A stretch of DNA of 64,000 nt from Intestinibacter sp964449895 (GCA_964449895.1 CAYVBY010000007.1:1-64000), one strand, 5' to 3'. Numbered from the stretch's first letter, positions 8,921 to 17,690 are shown. The notes: a model not told the origin generated them from the letters alone. A program made the numbers and translations.

Positions 8921-8922
8921 CA

Positions 8923-8942
8923 GGATGCACAAAGTGCATCCC
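8923..8942 (-). other. Intercistronic hairpin after the GH3 gene
   Basis: GGATGCAC and GTGCATCC form a perfect 8-bp stem with a 3-base loop. The minus-strand downstream sequence is only weakly T-rich, so it may be a partial terminator that lowers expression of the three distal genes, or a stability hairpin. Confidence 0.6.
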
Positions 8943-8977
8943 AATAATTTCAATCAAAATAAATATTCCTAATTCTA

Positions 8978-10747
8978 TTAGAAATGAGTATCTTCAAATC
9001 CACAAAATGCATCTACAGGACTTACACCTTTAAATTCTGATTTTCCTACTAATTTTTCAACTAATACTTCTAAAGTCATATCATTGTCATCATAAGTATT
9101 TATATAAGTTTTTACTTGTGGAACATCAGCTAAATGGAAAGGACATTTAACTGAAACAAATATAGTTGGAACTTCATTTACATAAAAAGGTATGTCTGGA
9201 GTTCCTTTACTTGCTGGCCATTGAATTCTTTGGTCAGTATTTGGATTAACATTAGCTATATTTATTATTAAATCGTAATTATCAGTTAAATCTGATATTG
9301 GTCTTTTTCCAGAATATACACTTGCCATAGCTTTAGCTATTTCTTCTTTAGGAAGCTTCATTACTTTGTCCATTGGAGATTCCCATATATCAACATCAAA
9401 TCCTTCAGCTTCTAATAATTCTTTCATAACTTCAATAGGCTTTTTCTTAACTCCACTCATTAAAGCTATAAATGCACCAAATCCACCTTCAGTTCCTTTT
9501 ACATCTACAAGTAAAACTCTCTTTTGTTTATCTGGTGATATAGGTAATAATTTTTGATTATTTTTAACTAAAGTTATACCTTTATCAGAAACTTCTCTAG
9601 CTATAGATTTATATTCATCTAGTCCAATTTTTGCCATTGCATCTTCTTTTTGTGGAAGTATTTCTGTTTTTTCTTTTTTGTGAAGACCTAAAGCTGCTTT
9701 TATACCTAATATACGAGTTAAAGCTTCTTCTAATCTTTCTTCTGTTATTATTCCTTTTTTGTATCCTTCCATCATCCAGTTAAAATCTTCATCTGGATCA
9801 TTGAAGAATAAGAATAAATCAGAACCTGCAGCAATTGCTGTAGGCAACATTTCACTACGCTTCATAGTAGAAGTCATAGCTACCATATGTGATGCATCAG
9901 TTACAACTAAACCATTGAATCCCATTTTACCTCTTAATAAATCAGTTAAAATGTATTTATTTAATGTAGCTGGCATATATAATTCTTTAGTAGTTGCTTC
10001 TTTGTTAAAATAGCGAACATATTCTGGTAAAGATATATGACCTGCCATTATAGATGGAAGACCTGCTTCAAATAAACCACTATAAACTCTACCAAAAGTA
10101 GCATCCCATTCTTCTACTGATAATGAATTTGGTGCAAATGATAAATGTTGATCTCTCTCATCTATACCGTCTCCAGGGAAATGTTTAGCAGCAGGCATTA
10201 TATTACTTTCTTGTATTCCTCTCATATATTCAAGAGATAATTCTAAAGTTTCTTCTACATCTGATGACCAAGTTCTTGTAGATATTATTGGATTTCTCCA
10301 GTTTCTATTTATATCTACTATTGGCGCAAAACTCCAGTTGCATCCTATAGCAGCTGCTTCTATTCCTGAAACTCTTCCCATTTCGTATGCATATTTTTTA
10401 TCTTTTGTTGCAGCTATTTTCACTTCATTACCTATATAAGTACCATCTGTACAAGCTCCATTACCACCCATTTCAGTATTGGCAGCTATTAATAGAGGTA
10501 TTTTGGAATTTTCTTGAAGTATTTTATTTTGGTCATAAACTTCTTCAGCTTTTCCTGGATTATATCTAACTCCACCTATATGATAGTTATCAAGAACACT
10601 TTTTAAGTATTCCTCATCTCTACTTGCTCCCATATTTATGAACAATTGACCTATTTTTTCTTCTAATGTCATAGATTTTATTGTATCTTCAACCCATTTA
10701 ACACCTTCATCATCAAGGTTATAAGGTTTTACTCTTAAATTAACCAT
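8978..10747 (-). CDS. Glycoside hydrolase family 3, NagZ-like
   Basis: A 589-residue family 3 glycosidase. KHFPGDG (188-194) followed by D199-Q-H201 matches the NagZ-type loop with an Asp-His dyad as acid/base. The nucleophile is D284 in GLVVTDASH. A C-terminal domain from about residue 390 is alpha/beta as in two-domain GH3 enzymes. No signal peptide, so it acts in the cytosol. Known NagZ enzymes split beta-N-acetylglucosaminides; its place in a hexuronate operon suggests it may release the uronic acid or a partner sugar from an imported oligosaccharide. Exact substrate unknown. Confidence 0.88.
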   Translation of the reverse strand: MVNLRVKPYNLDDEGVKWVEDTIKSMTLEEKIGQLFINMGASRDEEYLKSVLDNYHIGGVRYNPGKAEEVYDQNKILQENSKIPLLIAANTEMGGNGACTDGTYIGNEVKIAATKDKKYAYEMGRVSGIEAAAIGCNWSFAPIVDINRNWRNPIISTRTWSSDVEETLELSLEYMRGIQESNIMPAAKHFPGDGIDERDQHLSFAPNSLSVEEWDATFGRVYSGLFEAGLPSIMAGHISLPEYVRYFNKEATTKELYMPATLNKYILTDLLRGKMGFNGLVVTDASHMVAMTSTMKRSEMLPTAIAAGSDLFLFFNDPDEDFNWMMEGYKKGIITEERLEEALTRILGIKAALGLHKKEKTEILPQKEDAMAKIGLDEYKSIAREVSDKGITLVKNNQKLLPISPDKQKRVLLVDVKGTEGGFGAFIALMSGVKKKPIEVMKELLEAEGFDVDIWESPMDKVMKLPKEEIAKAMASVYSGKRPISDLTDNYDLIINIANVNPNTDQRIQWPASKGTPDIPFYVNEVPTIFVSVKCPFHLADVPQVKTYINTYDDNDMTLEVLVEKLVGKSEFKGVSPVDAFCGFEDTHF

Positions 10748-10779
10748 ATTATGTCTCCTTTTAATGTCATAAATTTATA

Positions 10780-11625
10780 TTAAACCCCAGAATATGCAGC
10801 AAATGCACCATCTACAGGTATAACTGTCCCGTTTACAAATCCTGATGCTTCTTCACAAGATAAGAATAATAATGTTCCTATTAATTCTTCTATTTCTCCA
10901 AAACGTCCCATAGGAGTTCCTGCAAGAATTTTTTGAGTTCTAGCAGTTGGAGTTCCATCTTCATTCCATAATAATTTCTCGTTTTGTTTAGTAGAGAAAA
11001 ATCCTGGAGCTATTGCATTGCAACGAATACCTACCTTTGAAAAATGAACTGCTAGCCATTGAGTAAAGTTAGATATAGCAGCCTTTGCTCCACTATAAGC
11101 TGGAATTTTTGTAAGTGGTGAATAAGCATTCATAGATGATATGTTTATTATACTTGCACCCTTTTTATTCATCATATCCATAGCAAAAACTTGTGTAGGT
11201 ATTAATGTTCCCATAAAGTTTAAGTTAAATACGAAAGAAACGCCTTGAGCATCTAAATCAAAGAAAGTTTTCATTTCATTTAGATGTTCCATATTAAAAT
11301 ATTCATCATCTGTTGTAGCTTTAGGATTGTTTCCTCCAGCTCCATTTATTAATATATCGCAAGTCCCAAAATCTTTTAATATTTCAGCTTTTGCAGCTTC
11401 ACAACTTTCTTTTTCTAAAACATTGCATTTATATCCCTTAGCTATATATCCTTTAGCTACTATTTCATCTGCATATTTTTTAGCAGCTTCTTCATTTAAA
11501 TCAAGCAATGCAACCTTTGCGCCGTTCATAGCCATAGCCTCAGCAAATGCAGAACATATAATACCTCCTGCTCCTGTTATAACTACAACTTTATCGTTTA
11601 AATCTATTTGAAATGGTAATTTCAT
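10780..11625 (-). CDS. uxuB: SDR-family D-mannonate oxidoreductase (fructuronate reductase)
   Basis: Reduces fructuronate to mannonate with NAD(P)H. It is a short-chain dehydrogenase of 281 residues, like Bacillus YjmF, not the long-chain UxuB of E. coli. The nucleotide-binding motif is TGAGGIICSA, and the catalytic S..Y..K is in NISSMNAYSPLTKIPAYSGAKAA. An ATG 15 bases further upstream (11640) overlaps the ribosome site; AGGAGG at 11634-11639 has 8-base spacing to the ATG at 11625, which I chose. Flanked by uxuA and GH3. Confidence 0.9.
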   Translation of the reverse strand: MKLPFQIDLNDKVVVITGAGGIICSAFAEAMAMNGAKVALLDLNEEAAKKYADEIVAKGYIAKGYKCNVLEKESCEAAKAEILKDFGTCDILINGAGGNNPKATTDDEYFNMEHLNEMKTFFDLDAQGVSFVFNLNFMGTLIPTQVFAMDMMNKKGASIINISSMNAYSPLTKIPAYSGAKAAISNFTQWLAVHFSKVGIRCNAIAPGFFSTKQNEKLLWNEDGTPTARTQKILAGTPMGRFGEIEELIGTLLFLSCEEASGFVNGTVIPVDGAFAAYSGV

Positions 11626-11709
11626 ATTGTTATCCTCCATTTATTTAATATTCTATTAAGTATATTAAATCTTTATAATTTGATCATAATTATACAATCA
11701 AATAATTTT

Positions 11710-12759
11710 TTATTTACTAGATTTTTCTATAGCCTCCCATAGACCATTTAAATAAGTAGCGCCTAAAGCTCTGTCATAAAGTCCATATCCTGCTCTACCA
11801 GTTTCTCCCCATATCATTCTTCCATGGTCTGGTCTTATATAGCCATCAAATCCATTGTCATATAAAGCTTTCATTATTTTATACATATCTAAGCTTCCAC
11901 AAGAAGATAAATGAGCTCTTTCTTCAAATCCATTATCAAGAACTTTTACATTTCTCATATGGACAAAATGTATTCTTCCCATAGCTGCATATTTAGCTGC
12001 CATTTTAGCTACATCATTTTTGTTTGAACACCCTAAAGAACCTGCACATAAAGTTATACCATTGTGTTTATCATCTACTAATTTTAAAAATCTATCTAAA
12101 TTTTCTTCACAAGTTATTATTCTAGGAAGTCCAAATATACTCCAACATGGATCATCTTCATGTATAGCCATATTTACATTGCACTGTGCTGCAACTGGTA
12201 TTATTTTTTCTAAGAAATATTGTAGATTATTCCATAAATCATCTTCACTCATTTGGTTATACTCTGCAACTACACTTTTTAATTCTTCTCTAGTATAACT
12301 TGCATCCCAACCCGGAAGAGTTAAATCACTATCACTTTCTAAAGGATTGACCTTATCTACTTGTTCTTGATAGTAAACAAGTGAAGTTGAACCATCTTCT
12401 AGTTCATGGTCTAATTGAGTTCTTGTCCAGTCAAATACTGGCATAAAGTTATAACATATACATTTAACTCCAGCTTCTGCTACTCTTCTTATATTTTCAC
12501 AGTAATTTTCTATATATTTATCTCTAGTTTCTTTTCCAAGTTTAATGTCTTCATGTACTGGTATACTTTCAATTACTTCGAAATTTAGTCCAGCATCTTC
12601 AGTTTGCTTCTTTAGTATTTGTATTGATTCTCTGCTCCAAACCTCGCCAACAGGAACATCATACACAGCAGTTACTACCGAATGCATACCTGGTATTTGT
12701 CTTATGTTTTGTAATGTTACTTTGTCGTCTTCTCCATACCAACGAAATGATAATTTCAT
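11710..12759 (-). CDS. uxuA: Mannonate dehydratase
   Basis: Dehydrates D-mannonate to 2-keto-3-deoxygluconate. The 349 residues start with the typical MKLSFRWYGEDDKVTL and contain NFMPVFDWTRT, MAIHEDDPCWSIFGLPRI (metal ligands), HLSSCGSLDMY and RPDHGRMIWGE, all family signatures. Length is slightly under the E. coli enzyme but usual for Gram-positives. AGGAGAAGATTT precedes the ATG. Confidence 0.97.
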   Translation of the reverse strand: MKLSFRWYGEDDKVTLQNIRQIPGMHSVVTAVYDVPVGEVWSRESIQILKKQTEDAGLNFEVIESIPVHEDIKLGKETRDKYIENYCENIRRVAEAGVKCICYNFMPVFDWTRTQLDHELEDGSTSLVYYQEQVDKVNPLESDSDLTLPGWDASYTREELKSVVAEYNQMSEDDLWNNLQYFLEKIIPVAAQCNVNMAIHEDDPCWSIFGLPRIITCEENLDRFLKLVDDKHNGITLCAGSLGCSNKNDVAKMAAKYAAMGRIHFVHMRNVKVLDNGFEERAHLSSCGSLDMYKIMKALYDNGFDGYIRPDHGRMIWGETGRAGYGLYDRALGATYLNGLWEAIEKSSK

Positions 12760-12794
12760 AAATCTTCTCCTAACTTTTTATTTATATTTACTAC

Positions 12795-12828
12795 ACGGTA
12801 ACTAATATTATTAAATATCAGTCACCGT
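12795..12828 (-). other. Intercistronic hairpin between transporter and uxuA
   Basis: ACGGTAACT at 12795-12803 pairs with AGTCACCGT at 12820-12828 over nine positions including one wobble. No T-run follows, so it probably separates mRNA segments rather than ending transcription. Confidence 0.55.
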
Positions 12829-12843
12829 ATAAATTAAAAACGA

Positions 12844-14274
12844 TTAATTATTTTTACTTCTTTTTTGTGCTAATATTTTATTATTTTCTTCTATAACTTT
12901 TTTGCTAAGAGGATATACAAAAGTAAGTATTAGCCCAACTATTAAGTAGCATATGGCTGGAAATAAAGTTGAAAATGTGTATATTCCATTTACTACTTCT
13001 TGAGTTTGAGAATTTGCTAAAGAATTATAACCTATAAATGTTAGAACAAATCCTCCAATACCTCCTGCTAATGCTTGTCCTATTTTTCTAGAGAACGAAT
13101 AAACTCCATATATTACACCGTCATTTCTTTCTCCAAATTTTACTTCATTATAATCTATAATATCTGTTATTTTTGCCCATATAAGCATATTAAATGCTGT
13201 TATTCCTATACTTGATACTGCATATATCGCAAGAAATACCCATGGATTTGTAGTTTTTAAAAAATATAAAACTCCATAACTTGCTGCAGTTAAAAACATT
13301 CCAAATGCAGAAAATTCCTTTTTGCCAAACTTATTAGTTATCTTTACAGAAACTGATGCTAAGCCTAAGCTTATCGGTAAAGAAACCATATTTAAAACTG
13401 ATAAAGCATTTATGTTTTTAAAGTAATCTGCAAATAAATATGTATTCATAGTTTGAGTCATAAGTTGACTAAGTAATAGCATAATTGCAGCTGCTATTAT
13501 TGATATTAAAGCTTTATTAGATGCTATTGTTTTGAAAGATTTAACTAGAGAAATATTTTCATTATTTTTATTGTTCTCTAATTTTATACGCTCTGTAGTC
13601 ATGTGATAACAAAGTGTGTAACATACTATTGCACATATTGAAAAAATACCTGCTACTATAGTAAATTTTTGACCATCTACTAATTTATTTCCATTTATAT
13701 CTGAATAATATATTATTTGTGGAACTATAGTTCCTATAGCAACTGATGCAAATGTAGCTCCTAAACTTCTCCAAGTTGAAAGAGCTGCTCTTTCTTCTGG
13801 TTTATCAGTTATAGCTGATGCCATTGAGCCATAAGGTATATTTATAGCTGTATAAAATACTGATCCCCATAATATGTAAGTTACGAACATAACTATTACT
13901 TTCACAGTCATAGAAGCTCCAACTAAAGAATATTGATACATTAAAAAACTTGATAAAGAAACTGCTCCTGCCATTTTTTTTATCCAAGGTTTAAATTTTC
14001 CTTGTTCTGTCGTTTTTGATTTATCAGCTATACGTCCCATAGTTATATCTGTAAAAGCATCTATACATCTAGATATTAAAAATAATGTTCCTACTAATGA
14101 TGCACTAACGCCCCACACCTTTGTATAAAATACCATTAGATACATACTTGCAAAAATAAACATAAAATCGTTTCCAAAATCTCCGCATAAATATCCAATC
14201 TTATCTCTTAATCCAAAAGGTCTTAATGTTTTTTCTTCTTGTAATGTCGAATTTCTTAATTGTCTTAAATCCAT
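12844..14274 (-). CDS. GPH-family sugar:cation symporter, probably for hexuronides
   Basis: A 476-residue membrane transporter with about 12 hydrophobic segments. FTDITMGRIADKSKTTEQG followed by FKPWI is the signature of the glycoside-pentoside-hexuronide:cation symporter family (MelB, UidB, YjmB). As first gene of the hexuronate operon it should import glucuronate or a glucuronide with a cation; the substrate is inferred from context. The GntR-type operator lies in its promoter region. Confidence 0.9.
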   Translation of the reverse strand: MDLRQLRNSTLQEEKTLRPFGLRDKIGYLCGDFGNDFMFIFASMYLMVFYTKVWGVSASLVGTLFLISRCIDAFTDITMGRIADKSKTTEQGKFKPWIKKMAGAVSLSSFLMYQYSLVGASMTVKVIVMFVTYILWGSVFYTAINIPYGSMASAITDKPEERAALSTWRSLGATFASVAIGTIVPQIIYYSDINGNKLVDGQKFTIVAGIFSICAIVCYTLCYHMTTERIKLENNKNNENISLVKSFKTIASNKALISIIAAAIMLLLSQLMTQTMNTYLFADYFKNINALSVLNMVSLPISLGLASVSVKITNKFGKKEFSAFGMFLTAASYGVLYFLKTTNPWVFLAIYAVSSIGITAFNMLIWAKITDIIDYNEVKFGERNDGVIYGVYSFSRKIGQALAGGIGGFVLTFIGYNSLANSQTQEVVNGIYTFSTLFPAICYLIVGLILTFVYPLSKKVIEENNKILAQKRSKNN

Positions 14275-14307
14275 TTTTTTCTTTCCCCTACCGAAATATT
14301 TTTGTTC

Positions 14308-14322
14308 ATTTACTTAGTAAAT
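14308..14322. promoter_or_regulatory. Palindrome in the hexuronate operon leader
   Basis: ATTTACTTAGTAAAT is a perfect 7-1-7 inverted repeat 34 bases before the transporter start codon. It may be an additional operator or an RNA hairpin. Function unknown. Confidence 0.4.
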
Positions 14323-14336
14323 ATTTTTAATCGATT

Positions 14337-14354
14337 TTGTTATTTAAATAACAA
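14337..14354. promoter_or_regulatory. 18-bp perfect palindrome near the operon start
   Basis: TTGTTATTTAAATAACAA is perfectly symmetric and lies at about the predicted transcription start of the hexuronate operon. It could bind a second regulator. Being pure AT apart from two G/C pairs, it may also arise by chance. Confidence 0.45.
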
Positions 14355-14358
14355 TCAA

Positions 14359-14388
14359 ATAGTAGCACACTTGTATACAAGTTGTAAA
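14359..14388 (-). promoter_or_regulatory. Promoter of the hexuronate operon with operator 1
   Basis: On the minus strand TTTACA (14388-14383) and TACTAT (14364-14359) are 18 bases apart. The palindrome CTTGTATACAAG at 14370-14381 fills the spacer, an ideal position for repression by the divergent GntR protein. Confidence 0.65.
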
Positions 14389-14464
14389 CAAGAATTTTAT
14401 TTTTATTTATATTTTTTTATTTCAATTTATTTTCTCGTTTTAAATAGAGAAAATTTTTATTTTG

Positions 14465-14493
14465 TTGACAACAGATATGCGTGTTAGTATAAT
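14465..14493 (+). promoter_or_regulatory. Perfect-consensus sigma-A promoter
   Basis: TTGACA at 14465-14470 and TATAAT at 14488-14493 are exactly 17 bases apart, a full match to the consensus. It reads toward the hydrolase remnant and gntR. Operator 2 lies about 80 bases downstream. Confidence 0.75.
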
Positions 14494-14576
14494 ATTTTCA
14501 ACATTAAAAATAAATTTAAAAATTAAATATTTTAAATAGTATATGAAATTTAATTTTTTTTGGTAAAATTTTACAC

Positions 14577-14605
14577 CTTGTATACAAGTAATTAAATAAT
14601 ATTAT
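14577..14605 (+). promoter_or_regulatory. Operator 2 overlapping a second gntR promoter
   Basis: CTTGTATACAAG (14577-14588) repeats operator 1 exactly. TTGTAT within it and TATTAT at 14600-14605, 16 bases on, can form a promoter, so binding would block it: probable autoregulation of gntR. Confidence 0.6.
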
Positions 14606-14611
14606 AAATCG

Positions 14612-14851
14612 GAGGAATTTATATTTGAAAATGTACCTCTAAATCTAGGAGAAAATACTGTATCTATAAAATCCTCAGATTTAACTGATAAAATAAAAAT
14701 AAACCGTATTGAAGAGACTACTGATGAATATATACTGCAAAATGTAGATACTGGAAACAATGTAGAAAACTGGATTGACATTACAACTGGAGAAATGTTA
14801 GAATTTCCAAAGGGTTATTTCTCAATAAAAATTAAACAAAATAATAAATAA
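14612..14851 (+). pseudogene. C-terminal remnant of a glycoside hydrolase (GH2-like)
   Basis: An open frame of 79 codons ending at TAA 14849-14851 has no usable start codon. It reads FENVPLNLGENTVSI and later MLEFPKGYFSIKIK, resembling the C-terminal end of clostridial family 2 beta-galactosidase/glucuronidase-type enzymes. A good ribosome site, CGGAGG at 14610-14615, precedes TTG 14625, which opens only a five-codon frame. This looks like an internal deletion that joined the original start region, out of frame, to the gene's 3' end. Family assignment is from recalled motifs, so moderate. Confidence 0.6.
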
Positions 14852-14867
14852 TAGGAGTAAGTTTTAA

Positions 14868-15566
14868 ATGGCAAATAAAAAAAATACAGCTTCATCAAAT
14901 ATCGTCTATAACAGCTTAAAAAAAGATATACTAAACCTTAAGTTAGCTCCAGGAGTGGGTATAAGTGAAACAGACATGGCCTCTAAATACAATGTATCAC
15001 GTACTCCAGTTAGAGATGCATTTAAAGCCTTAGCAAATGAAGGTTTATTAGAAGTAAAACCACATATTGGCACATTTGTTTCACTTATAGACATCAACCA
15101 AATTTCCGATGTTTTGTATATCAGAAAAGTTGTAGAGCTATCAATACTAAAAGATTTATGCTTATCTTTTTCAGAGGCAGATGAATTAAAGCTAAAATTC
15201 AGCTTAAATGAGCAAAAAAAATTCTTACAAAGTACAAATTTTGATGAACACTCAGTAACAGATTTTATAGAACTTGATAATAATTTTCATAAATTAATAT
15301 TTCGTCTAGCTTCTAAGGAAGGTATTTGGAATATGATATTTGGGATAAATCAACATTACGAAAGATTTCGTTCCCTTCTAAATCTACATAGAGAAAATAA
15401 TATTCAAAATTTATACGATGAACATTGCTCTATTGTGGAAGCTCTAAACAAAAAGGATACTGATGCATTACAGACAATTATAAATAAACATGTTTACGAT
15501 GGTTTTAAAAATAGCTCTGATATATTACTTCAGTACTCCGACTATTTTATAAATTGCCATTATTAA
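14868..15566 (+). CDS. GntR-family regulator (FCD type), probable hexuronate repressor
   Basis: A 232-residue FadR-subfamily regulator. The winged helix-turn-helix covers about residues 10-75, with ISETDMASKYNVSRTPVRDAFKAL split over the recognition region. The C-terminal all-helical FCD domain has the metal-ligand pattern D..FH (ELDNNFHKLIF), H in YDEHCSIVEAL and H in INKHVYDGF. Many relatives (UxuR, ExuR, KdgR types) sense uronates. Two identical CTTGTATACAAG sites in its divergent spacer support control of the hexuronate operon and of itself. Confidence 0.9.
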   Translation: MANKKNTASSNIVYNSLKKDILNLKLAPGVGISETDMASKYNVSRTPVRDAFKALANEGLLEVKPHIGTFVSLIDINQISDVLYIRKVVELSILKDLCLSFSEADELKLKFSLNEQKKFLQSTNFDEHSVTDFIELDNNFHKLIFRLASKEGIWNMIFGINQHYERFRSLLNLHRENNIQNLYDEHCSIVEALNKKDTDALQTIINKHVYDGFKNSSDILLQYSDYFINCHY

Positions 15567-15581
15567 ATACAGACTATAATT

Positions 15582-15617
15582 AAGGTCATATCCAATCAAA
15601 ATCGGATATGACCTTTT
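15582..15617. terminator. Bidirectional terminator after gntR
   Basis: AAGGTCATATCC and GGATATGACCTT form a 12-bp stem with a 10-base loop. T-rich ends on the plus strand and A-rich start let it serve gntR and the convergent NlpC/P60 gene. Confidence 0.88.
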
Positions 15618-15642
15618 ATACATTTATGAAAATATAACTTTT

Positions 15643-16272
15643 TTAATTTTTTTGATCATTTATGAAATCAATAGGCCTATATGCCTCTCCTTTTTTATAT
15701 TTAAGTACAGATTCTATTTTTACTCCTCCCTTAGGATATGCATATCTATTTTTAGAGTTAATTACCTTACCATCTCCTATATATAAAGCGACATGTCCTG
15801 TAGTATAAATTAAATCTCCCGGTCTTAATATTCCTTTTACTTTATATTTTTTCAAAACATCTTGCTGTTGAACCGTTGAATAACCAATTTTTACACCTGT
15901 CACTTCTTCATAAATCCAATATGTAAGTCCAGAGCAATCAAAAGCTTGTTTTCCCATATACTCCTTTTTATTTAATGGATAATATTCTTCACCATAATAA
16001 CCTATCAACTCTTTCAACCTATCCTCTGTCATTATTTCTCCCTTACCACCCCAAACATATTCAAGACCTTCTTTTTCTTTTGCAAGAGCTATAACTTTTT
16101 TTATAATTTTTATATCTTCATCACTAATTTCATCCCATTCATTCTCATAATCAACTTTTATATTGGAATTTCCCAATATATTTATTCCTATATTTGATAT
16201 AAAAATCTTAATCATAAATAATCCAAATACTAAAATTAATAAAGCAACTACTGATTTTCTTAATTTTTTCAT
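15643..16272 (-). CDS. NlpC/P60 family cell-wall hydrolase
   Basis: A membrane-anchored cysteine peptidase of about 209 residues. After one N-terminal hydrophobic segment (about residues 6-28), the NlpC/P60 domain shows the catalytic cysteine in FDCSGLTYW, the histidine in TGHVALYIGDG and a following polar residue in INSKNR. Relatives cut peptidoglycan stem peptides. A GTG at 16281 lies inside the ribosome site AGAGGTG, so I start at ATG 16272 with 6-base spacing. No SH3 or other binding domain is present. Confidence 0.9.
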   Translation of the reverse strand: MKKLRKSVVALLILVFGLFMIKIFISNIGINILGNSNIKVDYENEWDEISDEDIKIIKKVIALAKEKEGLEYVWGGKGEIMTEDRLKELIGYYGEEYYPLNKKEYMGKQAFDCSGLTYWIYEEVTGVKIGYSTVQQQDVLKKYKVKGILRPGDLIYTTGHVALYIGDGKVINSKNRYAYPKGGVKIESVLKYKKGEAYRPIDFINDQKN

Positions 16273-16402
16273 ATCATTCACCTCTTTTAGATAATAACTT
16301 ATTAAAATTTATATTGTTATTACCTAAATTTTAATGAATGATTTTAATATATTTATAAATTTTTTATTTATATTTATAAATTTTTCATTAAAAATTTTTA
16401 AA

Positions 16403-16440
16403 ATAAAAAACCTACAGATTTAAATAATCCATAGGTTTTG
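16403..16440 (-). terminator. Terminator of trpS
   Basis: Arms AAAACCTA and TAGGTTTT with partly paired inner bases form a hairpin just after trpS; on the minus strand it runs into TTTTTTATTTT. Confidence 0.82.
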
Positions 16441-16449
16441 CTTTTTATA

Positions 16450-17472
16450 TTAGAAATTCATTCCTTTAAAATATTCAATTCCCATAGCTTCTCTAACTTC
16501 GCTTAAAGTTTGAGCTGCTACTGCTCTAGCATTGTCGCTACCTTTTTTTAGTACTTCATATAAATAATCTTTATTTTTTTCTAATTCTCTTCTTCTAGCT
16601 CTGATTGGTTCTAATTCTGCTTGAAGTATTTCATTTAGATATCTCTTAACTTTAACATCTCCTAGTCCACCACGTCTATAATGAGCTTTCATTTCTTCTA
16701 AAGTTTCTTTATCTGTACAAAATGCATCCAAGTAAGTAAATACCGCATTATTTTCAACACAACCTGGATCTTCAACCCTTATATGATTAGGATCTGTAAA
16801 CATACTCATTATTTTCTTTTGAACAACATCAGCATCATCACTTAAATATATTGCATTCCCTAGAGATTTACTCATTTTAGCTTTTCCATCAAGTCCAGGA
16901 AGTCTTCCTGCTATACCTTCTGGATACATACCTTCTGGCTCAACTAAAACTTCTCCATAAGTATTATTAAAACTTCTTACAACTTCTCTAGTTTGTTCTA
17001 TCATTGGTTTTTGATCATTTCCAACTGGAACTAAATCAGCTTTAAAAGCAGTTATATCAGCAACTTGACTTACTGGATATATGAAAAATCCTGCTGGTAT
17101 ACTTTCTCCAAATCCTTTTTGTTCAATTTCAGATTTTACTGTTGGATTTCTGTGTAATCTTGAAACTGTTACTAGGTTTAAGTAGTACATTGTAAGCTCT
17201 GCTAATTCTGGAATTTGAGATTGTATAAATAAATTAGTTTTAGTTGGATCTAATCCTACAGATATATAGTCCATAACTACTTCTAGTAAATTATCTACTA
17301 TTTTTTTAGGATTTTTAGCATTATCAGTTAATGCTTGTTGGTCTGCAACCATTATATACATATTATATTTATCTTGATTTTGTAATGCTACTCTGTTTTT
17401 TAAAGAACCTGTATAATGTCCTAAATGTAATTTTCCAGTAGGTCTATCACCTGTTAATATAGTTTTTTTCAT
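16450..17472 (-). CDS. trpS: Tryptophan--tRNA ligase
   Basis: Charges tRNA-Trp. The class I motifs are the HIGH-like GDRPTGKLHLGHYTG at the N-terminus and the KMSKS loop in GKAKMSKSLGNA. The start ATG at 17472 gives 340 residues, normal for the family, and follows AAAGGAGAAAACAA. The frame stays open 26 codons further up, but that part overlaps the T-box terminator. A tryptophan-specific T-box leader controls it. Confidence 0.97.
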   Translation of the reverse strand: MKKTILTGDRPTGKLHLGHYTGSLKNRVALQNQDKYNMYIMVADQQALTDNAKNPKKIVDNLLEVVMDYISVGLDPTKTNLFIQSQIPELAELTMYYLNLVTVSRLHRNPTVKSEIEQKGFGESIPAGFFIYPVSQVADITAFKADLVPVGNDQKPMIEQTREVVRSFNNTYGEVLVEPEGMYPEGIAGRLPGLDGKAKMSKSLGNAIYLSDDADVVQKKIMSMFTDPNHIRVEDPGCVENNAVFTYLDAFCTDKETLEEMKAHYRRGGLGDVKVKRYLNEILQAELEPIRARRRELEKNKDYLYEVLKKGSDNARAVAAQTLSEVREAMGIEYFKGMNF

Positions 17473-17485
17473 TTGTTTTCTCCTT

Positions 17486-17690
17486 TTAGTAAATTTTGAA
17501 ATTAAAAAATCCCATCCTAAACATATAGGACGGGATTGCCGCGTTGCCACCTAACTTGCCGATAAAATCGACCTCTCAAAAAGTAATTCTCCAAGGCCCA
17601 TTCATTAAATCCTCTCTTGCCGAGATTTCACCACCCTCGACTCTCTTTATTGAGCCTCAATTTAATTACTTTTCCTCTTCATAGAATCAA
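17486..17690 (-). promoter_or_regulatory. T-box leader of trpS, UGG specifier
   Basis: On the minus strand the leader shows GAGAGTCG..GGTGGTGA in stem I, a specifier segment GAATGGGCCTTGGAG whose TGG is the tryptophan codon, and the T-box core AGGTGGCAACGCGG. Binding of uncharged tRNA-Trp should prevent the terminator that follows. Confidence 0.93.
17503..17536 (-). terminator. T-box attenuator terminator of trpS
   Basis: Arms ATCCCATCCTA (17509-17519) and TAGGACGGGAT (17526-17536) pair over 11 positions with one wobble; on the minus strand six T follow. It competes with the antiterminator formed by the T-box core. Confidence 0.9.

Noticed and set aside
14302..14487. Plus-strand ORF of 61 codons in the gntR spacer
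   Set aside because: It lies across operator, promoter and palindromes, has no ribosome site and reads as low-complexity Phe/Tyr/Ile.
16282..16402. Possible RNA element between NlpC/P60 and trpS
   Set aside because: Only A/T runs and weak inverted repeats; nothing like a conserved leader could be recognised.
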